From: Rhizobium sp. CSW-27
GTDB taxonomy: Bacteria > Pseudomonadota > Alphaproteobacteria > Rhizobiales > Rhizobiaceae
Assembly (NCBI RefSeq): GCF_018760785.1
Contig: NZ_JAHHZO010000001.1
Location: 558,001 to 622,000 of the forward strand
Reading direction: 5' to 3'
Length of the DNA: 64,000 bases
The position numbers and the translations under genes were made by a program. Positions 35,834-45,247 of the stretch are shown in pieces (within the stretch, counting starts at the first letter, position 1; every line of letters begins with the position of its first letter). The notes beneath the pieces were generated by a model. That model was not told the DNA's origin. It made no database searches and saw only the letters and a program-made list of their open reading frames with translations.

Positions 35834-38137
35834 TCAGCCGGTTTGCGACAGCGAATAGAGCAGGTCGGCGCTGATGCCGGCGCTGTTGGCGCTGCCGGTA
35901 AGGATCGACAGCGCGGACGAGCTGGAATCGGAGTTTTCCAGATCGTACATCACGGTGAACTTGTCGACCATCTTCGAGACCTTTTCCGGATCCTTGAGGT
36001 CTTCGAGGTTCATGTACTTGTTGACCAGTTCAGCCTGCTTGTCGACGTCGAGATTGCTGAAGCTTTCCGGCAGCTGGAAGCTGACGCGGAAGAATTCGAG
36101 CAGCGCGGTGTCGCCCAGAATGTCGTAGGCGCTGGTGATGGAATGGGACATGCGCTCGAAATAGAGCGCCAGGCGCACACCATTGTTGCTCTCGCCCTGC
36201 TCCTCCTCCAGCGTCTGGCGGGTATAGCGGTTCTGGGTCTCCAGCACCTTGCCCTGGCTCTGCACGCCGGTGCTTTCGCGCGCCTCCAGCTTGCCGCTGG
36301 TGTTGAAGTTGAAGGTGCCGAGGATTTCCGCCCAAGCGGTGTTTTCCTGCTTGTTGACGAAGCTGTTCGGGTCGGAAAGATCCGAGGAAAACACCTGCTT
36401 GAGGAAATCGGTGGTCACGGTGGAGGCGTCGATGTCGTAGGCGGTCAGCACCACCTTCACCAGCCGCTCGTCGTTGATGAAGTCAGACGCGCTCTGGATC
36501 GACAGCATCTTTTCCGAATAGTAGGTCACCTCGTCGGACGCCTTTTCCTTGGCGGCCTCCTTCTCGTCATCGGCAAGGAAACGCGTCATCTGCACGGTAT
36601 AGTCGGAGGCGATCGACTTGATCGTGCCCTGTGACTGGGCCGTCAGCGGCGCGGTGACATCGCCGCTGGTGGTGAAGTTGAAGGCCTTGGCGAGCGTCAG
36701 GTAGCGCTCGTCCTTCAGGCTGTAGACATAGCTCTTCGGATCGTCGAGATCGCTGGTCAGCACGCGCTTGATGGTCAGCTGCGAAACCTCGTCGGGATCG
36801 AGCCCCACGGCCTTGAGGGCGAAGTTGTAGACATCCTTGGTGGACAGGAACTCGGCCACCGAATCCACTTCGGAAATGGCCGCCTTGTAGAGGCTGATCG
36901 CCTCTTCGTCCGCCTCGTCCTGATCGTCGTTATAGGTGCTGTAATAGCGGTTGATGGTGGAGTCCTGCTGGGTCGCGGTCTGCGCCTGGCCGGCCGTCAC
37001 GGTGCCGTCGGTGCTGAAGCCGAAATCCTTGGCCAGTTCCAGATAGGCGGGATTGCTGGCGCCGAAGCGGTTGGCATAGCTGTTCGGATCGTCGAGATCG
37101 CTGGTGAGGATCTGCTCGATGGTGGAGGTCACCACCGTGATGCCGGTCAGCCCGTAAGCGGTCTTGATGAACTTGTAGAGGCGCGTATCGCCGATGATGT
37201 CGGAGACATTGTCGACCGTGGCCATCTTCTCCTTGAAATAGTCGGCATCATTGAGCGCGGTTGCCGTGGACACGCGATCCTGCTTGCTCAGATAGAGGTC
37301 GTTGATCGTTGCCTTCTGCTCCGCGGTCTGCACGCCGCCGCTCGGCGCCGTGCCATCGGCGTTGAACTGGAAGGCATCGGCCATGTCGTAATATTTCTGG
37401 ATCGTCTCGAGCTTGGCCTCGTATCCGTCGATCTCGGCCTGGATCGTGGTCTTTTCCGTCGTGTCGGTTGTGGCGGCAAGCCGGGTCTGCGCATCGGCAA
37501 GCTGCGTGTTCAGCGTGTCGCGCTGGGGGCCGAGCGTCTGGTTGATGTAGCTGGAGGAATCGCTGGTGTCGCTCGACAGCACGCCGCGCAGCAGGCTGCG
37601 CGAATAGTATTTCTCCGAAATGTCATAGGCAGTGAACAGGTAGCTGCGCAGGCGGTCGTTATTCAGCAGGTCGTCGACGCTGCCGACCTCGTCCATCATC
37701 GCATTGAAGTAGTTGGTTTCGGTGGTGACCGCATCGCCCTCGCTGACCATGGTGGCGGTGTAGAGATCCACCATGGCGGTGACCTGGGTGCCGGACTGCG
37801 CCGTCTTCTCCTCCGAGGAGAAATTGAAGGCGGTGGCGAAATCGCGGTAGCGGTCGTCGGTCAGCTTGTTGGCGAAGCTGTCTTCGTCGGACAGATCGCT
37901 TTCCAGCACCTTGCGCATGAAGGCCTTGGCATAGGTCATGTCCTCCAGCCCGTAGGCCTTCATGGCATAGGAATAGAGACGGTAATCGTCGAGGAACTCG
38001 TCGACGCTGGTAACCTTTGCGATGTTGGCCTTGTAATATTCGGCCTCGCGGCTGACGTCCGTCTGTTTGGATACCCGCTTCAGGCTGGCCTGAAGATCAC
38101 GGCTGACGAGGTCGTAGCTGAGATAGGTCGATACCAT
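35834..38137 (-). CDS. DUF1217 multi-repeat protein, putative flagellum-associated
   Basis: About 767 residues, acidic, without signal peptide or membrane helix. It consists of about six copies of a 75-residue unit. Each begins near a YYK/YF...V.SV..FL motif, passes through a SDL.DP.S(Y/F) motif and ends with an A..FNF motif; examples are LESDLSDEDSFANKLTDDRY and LTSDLDDPNSYANRF. Linkers between copies are rich in Gln/Thr. DUF1217 proteins occur in rhizobial flagellar gene regions, but no flagellar genes are visible here. The start is ATG at 38137 (MVSTYLSYDLVSRDLQ). Function unknown. Confidence 0.85.
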   Translation of the reverse strand: MVSTYLSYDLVSRDLQASLKRVSKQTDVSREAEYYKANIAKVTSVDEFLDDYRLYSYAMKAYGLEDMTYAKAFMRKVLESDLSDEDSFANKLTDDRYRDFATAFNFSSEEKTAQSGTQVTAMVDLYTATMVSEGDAVTTETNYFNAMMDEVGSVDDLLNNDRLRSYLFTAYDISEKYYSRSLLRGVLSSDTSDSSSYINQTLGPQRDTLNTQLADAQTRLAATTDTTEKTTIQAEIDGYEAKLETIQKYYDMADAFQFNADGTAPSGGVQTAEQKATINDLYLSKQDRVSTATALNDADYFKEKMATVDNVSDIIGDTRLYKFIKTAYGLTGITVVTSTIEQILTSDLDDPNSYANRFGASNPAYLELAKDFGFSTDGTVTAGQAQTATQQDSTINRYYSTYNDDQDEADEEAISLYKAAISEVDSVAEFLSTKDVYNFALKAVGLDPDEVSQLTIKRVLTSDLDDPKSYVYSLKDERYLTLAKAFNFTTSGDVTAPLTAQSQGTIKSIASDYTVQMTRFLADDEKEAAKEKASDEVTYYSEKMLSIQSASDFINDERLVKVVLTAYDIDASTVTTDFLKQVFSSDLSDPNSFVNKQENTAWAEILGTFNFNTSGKLEARESTGVQSQGKVLETQNRYTRQTLEEEQGESNNGVRLALYFERMSHSITSAYDILGDTALLEFFRVSFQLPESFSNLDVDKQAELVNKYMNLEDLKDPEKVSKMVDKFTVMYDLENSDSSSSALSILTGSANSAGISADLLYSLSQTG

Positions 38138-38475
38138 TCGCGAAGCCTCTCGTTCTCCTGCCTGCGTGCGTTTACCGGTGCGCAGCATACGTCAACGAAA
38201 CTTAAAGAATTGCTGTCGGGGCTTTGCACACGGGGCTTGCCCGGGGCTTTCCCTCCCCCGAAACCTGTTCTGGGCCCATACAAACGGGGCCTTGTTCATC
38301 TTCAGGAAACCCTGACGGATTCACTTTTGCTAACCATCAGGGGAGGCAGGAATTTCTTAACCGCAATTTTTAAGCGGTTCTGGAAAGGGGCCGCCTATGC
38401 TCCAGCCCATCAGAGGACAAAAGTCCCGCGAGAGATCGAAAACGGCTCTCAGGTAAAACAAGGGTAGCATTCGAG
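38138..38475. other. 338-base divergent intergenic region
   Basis: Lies between the DUF1217 gene and the DUF6101 gene. It holds AACCGC...GCGGTT around a T-rich loop near 38360-38380 and several A/T-rich patches that may include both promoters. I see no gene and no motif I can name. Confidence 0.55.
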
Positions 38476-39042
38476 ATGACAAATACGGTTCTGAAACCCT
38501 CTTGGGCAGGTGCAACGCTTCGGCTGGACCCGACGCGTTTCCCCCAGCAGATCACGTACGGGCTGCATGACGCCGCCGGCGATGTCACCATCACCATCGA
38601 CGAACGGGGCGCAGTCCTTCGCAAGATCCTCCCCGGCAGCGGCCTGCCGCTGTCCTTTGCCCTTCCCGCCCGCGCCTTCAAGGGCGTTGCGGCCCGCGCC
38701 ATCGACCATGGCAATGGCGAGGTCACGGTGACGCTCGAACTGCACCATGACGATCCCGATCTGTGCATCCCGCTGCTCGTCGCCCATGATCTGTGCGACA
38801 TCGCCGCAGACTGGCGCAGCTGGTCGGATGCCTTCCGCATTCCCATGCTGATGGTCGAAGCCGATGGCGTTGCCCGCCCGCTGGAAAACCATCTCGGCGA
38901 CATCCGCATGCAGGACAGCAAGCCGCGCCGCCGCCACTCCTATTTTGCAGCCCGCCGTCCGCGCTTCCTGGTTCGCCGATCCACCGGCAGCCTCGGCGTC
39001 GCGATGCGCATCGAAGGCAAGGAGATCATCGCGCGTCGCTGA
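38476..39042 (+). CDS. DUF6101 family protein
   Basis: A 188-residue protein of a Rhizobiaceae family of unknown function. The N-terminal half looks like beta-sheet (TLRLDPTRFP, VTITIDERGAVLRKI), with the conserved-looking FALPARAFKGVAARA. The middle LVAHDLCDIAADWRSW has two acids and one cysteine. The C terminus is very basic (RRRHSYFAARRPRFLVRRS), which suggests nucleic-acid or membrane-surface contact. It has its own terminator-like hairpin downstream. Neighbours do not reveal its role. Confidence 0.8.
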   Translation: MTNTVLKPSWAGATLRLDPTRFPQQITYGLHDAAGDVTITIDERGAVLRKILPGSGLPLSFALPARAFKGVAARAIDHGNGEVTVTLELHHDDPDLCIPLLVAHDLCDIAADWRSWSDAFRIPMLMVEADGVARPLENHLGDIRMQDSKPRRRHSYFAARRPRFLVRRSTGSLGVAMRIEGKEIIARR

Positions 39043-39104
39043 TCCCACCGGCCATCGACAGGCCACGCATCGCGGATGTTCCGGAAGGAGCAGACCTCCC
39101 ATCC

Positions 39105-39131
39105 AGAAGCCCGGCCCCTGCCCGGGCTTCT
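39105..39131 (+). terminator. Hairpin terminator after the DUF6101 gene
   Basis: AGAAGCCCGG (39105-39114) pairs with CCGGGCTTCT (39122-39131), 63 bases past the stop, followed by the weak tail TGCGTTG. Confidence 0.6.
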
Positions 39132-39172
39132 TGCGTTGCGGCCCCTGGTTGCGGCCCCTGCCGGGCGCACGA

Positions 39173-40135
39173 TCAGCGCCCCTGGGACACCAGCGACAGG
39201 ACGAGGGCAAAGAAGATCATCGCGCCGACCGGATGATTGAACTTGAACAGCTTCATGCACTGGTCGGGATTGTCGATATCGAGGATCAGCACCTGCCAGG
39301 CAAGCATCAGTGCCACGATCACGAGGCCGACATAGCCGAGAAAGGCCACGTGACCGGCAATGAAGGCAAACAGCAGCAACAGTATCGTCAGCGCATAGAG
39401 ACCGGACAGCCAGGCCTTGGTGTTCTCCCCGAACAGCCGCGCGGTGGAACGTACGCCGATCAGCGCATCGTCCTCCTTGTCCTGATGGGCATAGATCGTG
39501 TCGTAGCCGATGGTCCAGGCGATCGCCGCGCCGTAAAGCCAGAGTGCCGCCCAGGACAGGCTGCCGAACAGCCCCGCCCAGCCCATCAGCGCGCCCCAGG
39601 AAAAGGCAAGGCCGAGGAAGAACTGCGGCCAGTCGGTGAAGCGCTTGGCAAAGGGATAGATGGCGACGACGAGCAGCGAGGCAAAGCCGAGACCGATGGT
39701 GAAGCCGTTGAACTGCAGGAGCACCCACAGGCCGACCAGCGCCTGCAGCGCCATGAAGATCTTGGCCTGCAGCCGCGTGACCCGGCCGGATGGCAGCGGC
39801 CGCGAACGGGTACGCGCCACCTCCATGTCGATGCGGTGGTCGACAATGTCGTTATAGGTGCAGCCGGCGCCGCGCATGGCGACCGCGCCGATGAAGAACA
39901 GGAAGAGGTGGAAGAGCTTCACCTTCAGCGAAAACACCCCGTCCGGCCCCATGTCGGCATTGGCCGCCAGCGCCGAAGACCAGAAGCAGGGCCACATCAG
40001 CAACTGCCAGCCGATCGGCCGGTCCCAGCGGGCAAGCTGCGCATAGGGCCACAGCGCGCGCGGCAGGGCGCGATAGACCCAGTTGTCGGAAGGGGCGTCG
40101 GCCACGCGGCCCGAAAAATCATGCAAGGTGCTCAT
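39173..40135 (-). CDS. ubiA: 4-hydroxybenzoate polyprenyltransferase
   Basis: An inner-membrane prenyltransferase of about 320 residues that attaches the polyprenyl tail to 4-hydroxybenzoate in ubiquinone synthesis. The two Asp-rich magnesium/diphosphate motifs are present: NDIVDHRID after the second helix and YDTIYAHQDKEDD later. About eight or nine hydrophobic helices and the SRPLPSGRVT segment fit the family. The ATG at 40135 gives a normal-length N terminus (MSTLHDFSGRV). It is transcribed alone towards DUF6101. Confidence 0.95.
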   Translation of the reverse strand: MSTLHDFSGRVADAPSDNWVYRALPRALWPYAQLARWDRPIGWQLLMWPCFWSSALAANADMGPDGVFSLKVKLFHLFLFFIGAVAMRGAGCTYNDIVDHRIDMEVARTRSRPLPSGRVTRLQAKIFMALQALVGLWVLLQFNGFTIGLGFASLLVVAIYPFAKRFTDWPQFFLGLAFSWGALMGWAGLFGSLSWAALWLYGAAIAWTIGYDTIYAHQDKEDDALIGVRSTARLFGENTKAWLSGLYALTILLLLFAFIAGHVAFLGYVGLVIVALMLAWQVLILDIDNPDQCMKLFKFNHPVGAMIFFALVLSLVSQGR

Positions 40136-40284
40136 GGGCGAAGTTCTAAGCGGTTTGTCGTCAAAAGCAATCGCCCCCTCGGCAAGCACGGCAGCGCGAA
40201 GCGGGCGCCGGATGCCCGTTTCCATAACAGATCTCCATGATGGAAATCTGTCGGAGGCGCCGCCGTCCGGCGTCAGCCGACCGT

Positions 40285-40391
40285 CTAGAGCATGTCCAGC
40301 AAAAGTGCGTTAGCGGTCTTGCGTCCGGACTGCGTAAAAACAAAAAGATAGAGCATTTCACGTGATCCCGTTTTGACCGGAAATGCTCTAG
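40285..40391. repeat. 107-base intergenic repeat with 9-bp inverted ends
   Basis: Begins CTAGAGCAT and ends ATGCTCTAG, perfect inverted repeats. An internal AGAGCATTT at 40350 also pairs with AAATGCTCT at 40381-40389. The body (AAAAGTGCG...AGCGGT...TGCGTAAAAACAAA) resembles a repeat I recall from many rhizobial intergenic regions. It lies between the ubiA start and the MipA stop. Confidence 0.6.
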
Positions 40392-40406
40392 CGAGATCGA
40401 TGGAGA

Positions 40407-41225
40407 CTACGGGCGGGCACCCGGCACATAGCCGAAGGTGTAGGTGGCCGTGACCCCCACCATGACCTGGTTGCGCGAGCCGCGCTCCCGCACCAGGCTG
40501 CTGTCGGCCGCATCGCCCATCAGCCGCCTATATTCGGCAAAGGATCCGATGGTCAGGCGATCGGTGCTCTTCCAGGAGATGGCCGCTCCGACACCCATGG
40601 CATGCAGGCCGCTCTGCGGATCGAAGGGGGCAAGGCCGGAGGCCTGCGACTGGCTGTCGCTCACGCCGAAATAGGTGGATTTGTAATCCTTGCTGGCCCA
40701 GGTGATGCGCGGGCCGCCGGACACCTGCAGCCCCGGCACCAGATCCGAATAGCCGTCGAGCGCCAGATCCGCCACCACGCCGTGATGCGCCCGCACGCCC
40801 TGCCGCACCTCGCCGCGCACGCGAATTCCTTCCACCGGATAGAGTTCCGCAAAGCCGCCGGCCTCCAGCCCCCATTTGACCGAGCCGAGCCCCTTCAGGT
40901 CGTCGCTGCGGCTTTCCCGCTGCGAGGGCACGAACCGCCCGACGAGCCCTGCGTGGAAGCCGCCTGCCCCCAGCAGCATGACCGAGGGGCTGTCATTGCG
41001 GGACACGAAGACCGGCCGCTGCCCGCGACCGAGCGCGATCACCGGTGAAAATGTCAGACGGCGCTGGTCATCGCCCTGATAGCGCGGCGCCTGAAACCCC
41101 ATGCCGCCCAGGGTCAGATACCAGTCCTTCGACCAGCCTGTCGGCTCCTGGGCTAGGGCAGAGGCGCCGGCAAACGGCAGGAGAAACACACAGGCCGCAC
41201 AGGCAGCCCTTCGGAAAAATGGCAT
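40407..41225 (-). CDS. MipA/OmpV family outer-membrane protein
   Basis: An outer-membrane beta-barrel protein of about 272 residues. A signal peptide is visible (MPFFRRAACAACVFLLPFAG, cleavage near ALAQEP). The mature protein has alternating beta strands, an LTLGGMGFQAPRYQGDDQRR start typical of MipA/OmpV, and an aromatic final strand region (VGVTATYTFGYVPG). Family members act as scaffolds for murein enzymes or in osmotic adaptation, and the role here is open. I chose the ATG at 41225. A TTG at 41246 is in frame but unlikely. Confidence 0.85.
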   Translation of the reverse strand: MPFFRRAACAACVFLLPFAGASALAQEPTGWSKDWYLTLGGMGFQAPRYQGDDQRRLTFSPVIALGRGQRPVFVSRNDSPSVMLLGAGGFHAGLVGRFVPSQRESRSDDLKGLGSVKWGLEAGGFAELYPVEGIRVRGEVRQGVRAHHGVVADLALDGYSDLVPGLQVSGGPRITWASKDYKSTYFGVSDSQSQASGLAPFDPQSGLHAMGVGAAISWKSTDRLTIGSFAEYRRLMGDAADSSLVRERGSRNQVMVGVTATYTFGYVPGARP

Positions 41226-41302
41226 CCGCAAACTCCGGTAACGCAAGACAAATAGCCAGAATGAGTCAATTGCGGACAGTAGTGTCTTGCGATTACCGAT
41301 TC

Positions 41303-41321
41303 GTTAACCAGATTGTTAACC
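41303..41321. promoter_or_regulatory. GTTAACC direct repeat upstream of the MipA gene
   Basis: Two identical GTTAACC units start 12 bases apart (41303 and 41315), 78 bases upstream of the MipA/OmpV start. They resemble CtrA half-sites, but the TTAA cores are separated by eight bases rather than the usual seven. Confidence 0.3.
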
Positions 41322-41326
41322 GGATA

Positions 41327-42583
41327 TCACAACGTGACCAGTTCAAGAGCCTTGCGCGTTGCCTCGAATGTCTTCAGCTTTTCCTCCTGCACCGCAATAT
41401 AATCGCGATGATGCGGAACGCTGTCGCGCGATTTCTTCAGCTGGATCTGGAAAATGAAGAAATTCTCGTGGGTAAAGGCCATTTCGGAGCCGGCCAGATA
41501 GAATTCCCACATGCGGAAGAATCGCTCGTCATACAGCGCCACGGCCTCGGCCCTGCGGGCCAGGAAACGCTCGCGCCAGTGGCGCAGCGTATGGCCGTAA
41601 TGCATCGGCAGGATCTCGATGTCGGAGACCAGCAGGCCGGCCCGCTCGATATGCGGCAGCACTTCCGAGAGAGCCGGAATGTAGCCGCCCGGGAAGATGT
41701 ATTTCTCGATGAAGGGGTTGGTGACGTAGCTCACGCTCGGCTGACCGATCGAATGCAGCACCATTACCCCGTCATCGCTGAGGAACTCATTCACCTTGCG
41801 GAAAAAGTTGCGGTAGTTGGTACGCCCGACATGCTCGAACATACCGACCGACACGATGCGATCGAACCGCTCGGCCGGTTCGAAGGTGCGATAATCCTGC
41901 AGCTGGAAACGAACCTTGCCGGCAAGATCGCGCCGGGCCGCGCGCTCGCGGGAGACCTTCAGCTGCTCCTGGCTGAGCGTGATACCGGTAACATCAACGC
42001 CCGCCGCTTCGGCAAGATACATCGCCATGCCGCCCCAGCCGGAACCGATTTCCAGCACCCGCTGACCGGGCTGAAGCAGCAGCTTTGCCGCGATGCGGCG
42101 CTTCTTGGCAAGCTGCGCCTCTTCCAGCGAAATGCCGGGGGGATGGAAATAGGCGCAGGAATATTGCCAGTCCGGATCGAGGAAGAGCGCGAACAGGTGC
42201 TCGTCCAGATCATAATGATGGGCGACATTGCGGCGATTGTGGTTGACGGGAACCCGATTGCGGAATTGCGAGACGGCGACGCGGGCAAGCCCGCGCCACA
42301 GCATGCCGAAGGTCAGCCCCTCGCTCAGCGTATTGTCCTTCACCAGCGCGAGGAACTCGTAGATGTCGCCCTCTTCGACGATGAGGCGACCATCCATGTA
42401 AAGCTCGCCGAGCTTGAGGGCCGGGTCGGCCGCCAGTTCCGCTTCCGCCGCATCATCGGTAAAGCGGAGGGTCACGCTGCGTCCCCCTCCGCCTCCGAAC
42501 CGTTCCTCTCCCGCCGGTCCACGGACGGTCAGAGTTCCGATCTTGATGATCTTTGCCACCAGAAGACGCAAGGACGAGGCCAT
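41327..42583 (-). CDS. cfa: Cyclopropane-fatty-acyl-phospholipid synthase
   Basis: A SAM-dependent enzyme, about 418 residues, that adds a methylene bridge to unsaturated acyl chains of membrane phospholipids, typically in stationary phase or acid stress. Markers are NVAHHYDLDEHLFALFLDPD, YSCAYF, the SAM loop LEIGSGWGGMAMYLAE, GITLSQEQ, SVGMFEHVGRTNYRNFF and IFPGGYIPAL. Of two adjacent ATGs I chose the second (42583), which is five bases after GGAGG. Convergence is absent, since the MipA gene follows on the same strand after 100 bases. Confidence 0.93.
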   Translation of the reverse strand: MASSLRLLVAKIIKIGTLTVRGPAGEERFGGGGGRSVTLRFTDDAAEAELAADPALKLGELYMDGRLIVEEGDIYEFLALVKDNTLSEGLTFGMLWRGLARVAVSQFRNRVPVNHNRRNVAHHYDLDEHLFALFLDPDWQYSCAYFHPPGISLEEAQLAKKRRIAAKLLLQPGQRVLEIGSGWGGMAMYLAEAAGVDVTGITLSQEQLKVSRERAARRDLAGKVRFQLQDYRTFEPAERFDRIVSVGMFEHVGRTNYRNFFRKVNEFLSDDGVMVLHSIGQPSVSYVTNPFIEKYIFPGGYIPALSEVLPHIERAGLLVSDIEILPMHYGHTLRHWRERFLARRAEAVALYDERFFRMWEFYLAGSEMAFTHENFFIFQIQLKKSRDSVPHHRDYIAVQEEKLKTFEATRKALELVTL

Positions 42584-42740
42584 CATTACCTCCGAGATAC
42601 TAAGGCACCCTTACTATTCCGGAAGAAACTAGTACGTCCCGCGCTGGAAACAAGCACAATTTCGCCACGCGATGGGCGCGCCGCGACGCAGCCGCCGAAC
42701 CGATGCCGGCAGCCATTGTTCCCGTGCAAAGCTGAAAAAT

Positions 42741-45053
42741 TCAGCGCTTCTTCAGGGCTTCGGCCAGAGCAGCCCCCAGGCCGCCCAGCTGGCTGCTCTC
42801 CGCTTTCGCAGGTCTGGCCTGCGCGTGCCGCATGGCGCCGGCGGCACCACGACTGTCACGCGGGCTGGCCGGCGCCGCCTCGCCGCCATCCTTGCGCATG
42901 GTCAGCCCGATGCGCTTGCGCTTCACATCCACCTCGACCACGCGCACCTTCACCACATCGCCGGCCTTTACCACCTCATGCGGGTCCTTCACGAAGCGGT
43001 CAGCCAGCTGCGAGACATGCACGAGGCCGTCCTGGTGCACACCGATATCGACAAAGGCACCGAAGGCCGCGACATTGGTAACGGTGCCTTCCAGCAGCAT
43101 GCCCACCTTGAGGTCCTGGATTTCGTTGACGCCCTCGGCAAAGGTCGCGGTCCTGAAGCTGGGGCGCGGGTCGCGGCCCGGCTTTTCCAGTTCGGACAAG
43201 ATATCCTTCACCGTCGGCAGGCCGAACTGCTCATCGACGAACTGGCGCGGATCGAGCTTCTTCAGCGCGGCACTGTCGCCCATCAGGTCGCGCAGATCAC
43301 GGCCGCAGGCGGCGACGATCTTCTTCGCCACGCCATAGGCTTCCGGGTGGACGGCGGAGGCATCGAGCGGCTCCTTGCCGTTCGGAATGCGCAGGAAGCC
43401 GGCGCACTGCTCGAAGGTGCGGGCGCCGAGGCGGGACACCTTCAGCAGCTCCTTGCGGCTGGCAAAGGGGCCGTTCTGATCGCGATGAATGACGATGGCA
43501 TCGGCAATCGACCTGCTGAGACCGGCGACGCGGGCGAGAAGCGGCGAGGAGGCCGTGTTGAGATCGACGCCCACCGCGTTCACCGCATCTTCGACCACGG
43601 CATCGAGCGAGCGCGACAGTTTCCCCTGGTCCACATCGTGCTGATACTGGCCGACTCCGATCGATTTCGGCTCGATCTTGACGAGTTCGGCGAGCGGATC
43701 CTGCAGGCGGCGTGCGATGGAAACGGCACCGCGCAGGGACACATCGAGATTGGGAAATTCCGCCGCCGCCAGTTCGGAGGCGGAATAGACCGAGGCCCCC
43801 GCTTCCGACACGATGACCTTGGTGGGCTTGGTGCCGGCGGGCAGTGCCGCCAGCATGTCGGCCACCAACTTTTCCGTCTCGCGGCTGCCGGTGCCGTTGC
43901 CGATGGCGATCAGTTCGACCTTGTGCTTGCGGATGAGGCTGGCGAGTTCCGCCTGCGTGCCGCGCACATCATTCTTCGGCGGGAAGGGATAGACGGTCGT
44001 CGTCTCCACCAGCTTGCCGGTGCCATCGACCACCGCCACCTTGACGCCGGTGCGGATGCCGGGATCAAGCCCCATGGTGGCGCGCGAGCCGGCGGGAGCG
44101 GCCAGCAACAGATCCTTGAGGTTACGGGCAAAGACGCGGATTGCCTCCTCTTCCGAACGCTCGCGCAGTTCGCGCATCAGATCGAGCGACAGCGACATGG
44201 AGAGCTTGACGCGCCAGGTCCAGCCGGCGACCTCCATCAGCCAGCGGTCGGCCGGGCCCTTGTCGCCGATCTGGAAGGCGCCGGCGATCATGCGCTGGGT
44301 GGGCTTGATCGGCGACGGATCGTCCTGATCCACCTCGATGGTCAGCGTCAGCACTTCCTCGTTCCAGCCGCGCAGCATGGCAAGCGCCCGGTGGCCCGGC
44401 GTCGTTGCCCAGCGTTCGTAATGGTCGAAATAGTCGGAAAACTTGGCGCCCGCCTCCTGCTTGCCATCCACGACCCTGGCCCGGAGCGTGGCGGTGTCGC
44501 GCATGTGCTGGCGCAGGCGGCCGAGCAACTCGGCGTTCTCGGTGATGGTTTCGGCCACGATATCGCGGGCGCCTTCAAGTGCTGCCTTCACATCCGCTAC
44601 CTCGGCGGAGAGATAGCTTTCCGCCAGCTTCTGCGGATCGGCGGTGCGATCGGCCCAGATGGCATCAGCCAGCGGCCCGAGCCCCCGCTCGCGCGCGATT
44701 TCCGCCTTGGTGCGCCGCTTCGGCTTGTAGGGCAGGTAAAGATCTTCCAGCTCCGCCTTGGTGGTGGCACGCTGAAGCTTCACCGCCAGCTCGTCGGTCA
44801 TCTTGCCCTGGCTGTTGATGCTCTCGACAATCGAGCTGCGCCGGGCTTCCAGCTCGCGCAGATAAACCAGTCGCTCGGAGAGATTGCGCAGTTGCGTATC
44901 GTCCAGCCCGCCCGTGACTTCCTTGCGGTAGCGGGCGATGAAAGGCACCGTCGCCCCCTCGTCCAGAAGGCCGATGGCAGCAACCGCCTGGTCCGGGCGG
45001 GCATTGATCTCGGCGGCAATGGTTGCGGCGATGGATTTGATGTCGGCGGCCAT
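42741..45053 (-). CDS. tex: Tex family S1 RNA-binding transcription accessory protein
   Basis: A cytoplasmic nucleic-acid-binding protein of 770 residues. In order: the Tex N-terminal helical domain ([38 protein letters not shown]), a YqgF-like nuclease fold with [20 protein letters not shown], helix-hairpin-helix units ([20 protein letters not shown]), and a C-terminal S1 domain with [20 protein letters not shown]. Tex influences transcription or RNA turnover, but its molecular role is not well defined. A poly-Ala/Lys tail follows the S1 domain. It diverges from the VOC gene. Confidence 0.95.
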   Translation of the reverse strand: MAADIKSIAATIAAEINARPDQAVAAIGLLDEGATVPFIARYRKEVTGGLDDTQLRNLSERLVYLRELEARRSSIVESINSQGKMTDELAVKLQRATTKAELEDLYLPYKPKRRTKAEIARERGLGPLADAIWADRTADPQKLAESYLSAEVADVKAALEGARDIVAETITENAELLGRLRQHMRDTATLRARVVDGKQEAGAKFSDYFDHYERWATTPGHRALAMLRGWNEEVLTLTIEVDQDDPSPIKPTQRMIAGAFQIGDKGPADRWLMEVAGWTWRVKLSMSLSLDLMRELRERSEEEAIRVFARNLKDLLLAAPAGSRATMGLDPGIRTGVKVAVVDGTGKLVETTTVYPFPPKNDVRGTQAELASLIRKHKVELIAIGNGTGSRETEKLVADMLAALPAGTKPTKVIVSEAGASVYSASELAAAEFPNLDVSLRGAVSIARRLQDPLAELVKIEPKSIGVGQYQHDVDQGKLSRSLDAVVEDAVNAVGVDLNTASSPLLARVAGLSRSIADAIVIHRDQNGPFASRKELLKVSRLGARTFEQCAGFLRIPNGKEPLDASAVHPEAYGVAKKIVAACGRDLRDLMGDSAALKKLDPRQFVDEQFGLPTVKDILSELEKPGRDPRPSFRTATFAEGVNEIQDLKVGMLLEGTVTNVAAFGAFVDIGVHQDGLVHVSQLADRFVKDPHEVVKAGDVVKVRVVEVDVKRKRIGLTMRKDGGEAAPASPRDSRGAAGAMRHAQARPAKAESSQLGGLGAALAEALKKR

Positions 45054-45184
45054 TTTCTTTCCTGGTTCTTGAAAGGTACGCGAATGTACCCATCGATGAT
45101 GTCAAGGCAATGGCCAGGACCCGCCATCCACACATGCTCGCGCCGGCCGAGGACTGACCGAACGGAAATCCCTGCAAAAACCGC

Positions 45185-45215
45185 TTGATCTCAACCATGG
45201 TTGAGGTTCTATCAA
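45185..45215 (+). promoter_or_regulatory. MerR/SoxR-type promoter before the VOC gene
   Basis: A -35 TTGATC and a -10 TATCAA are separated by a 19-base spacer. The perfect palindrome CTCAACCATGGTTGAG (45190-45205) covers the -35 edge and most of the spacer. This over-long spacer with a central dyad is the hallmark of MerR-family activators. The half-sites CTCAA/TTGAGG and their six-base separation equal those of SoxR boxes. The VOC gene starts 33 bases after the -10. Confidence 0.7.
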
Positions 45216-45247
45216 AATGCTCGCAGACATCATTCTGGGAGACAGAC

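Noticed and set aside
38356..38380. Possible CtrA site before the DUF6101 gene
   Set aside because: The two TTAA units are nine bases apart instead of seven.
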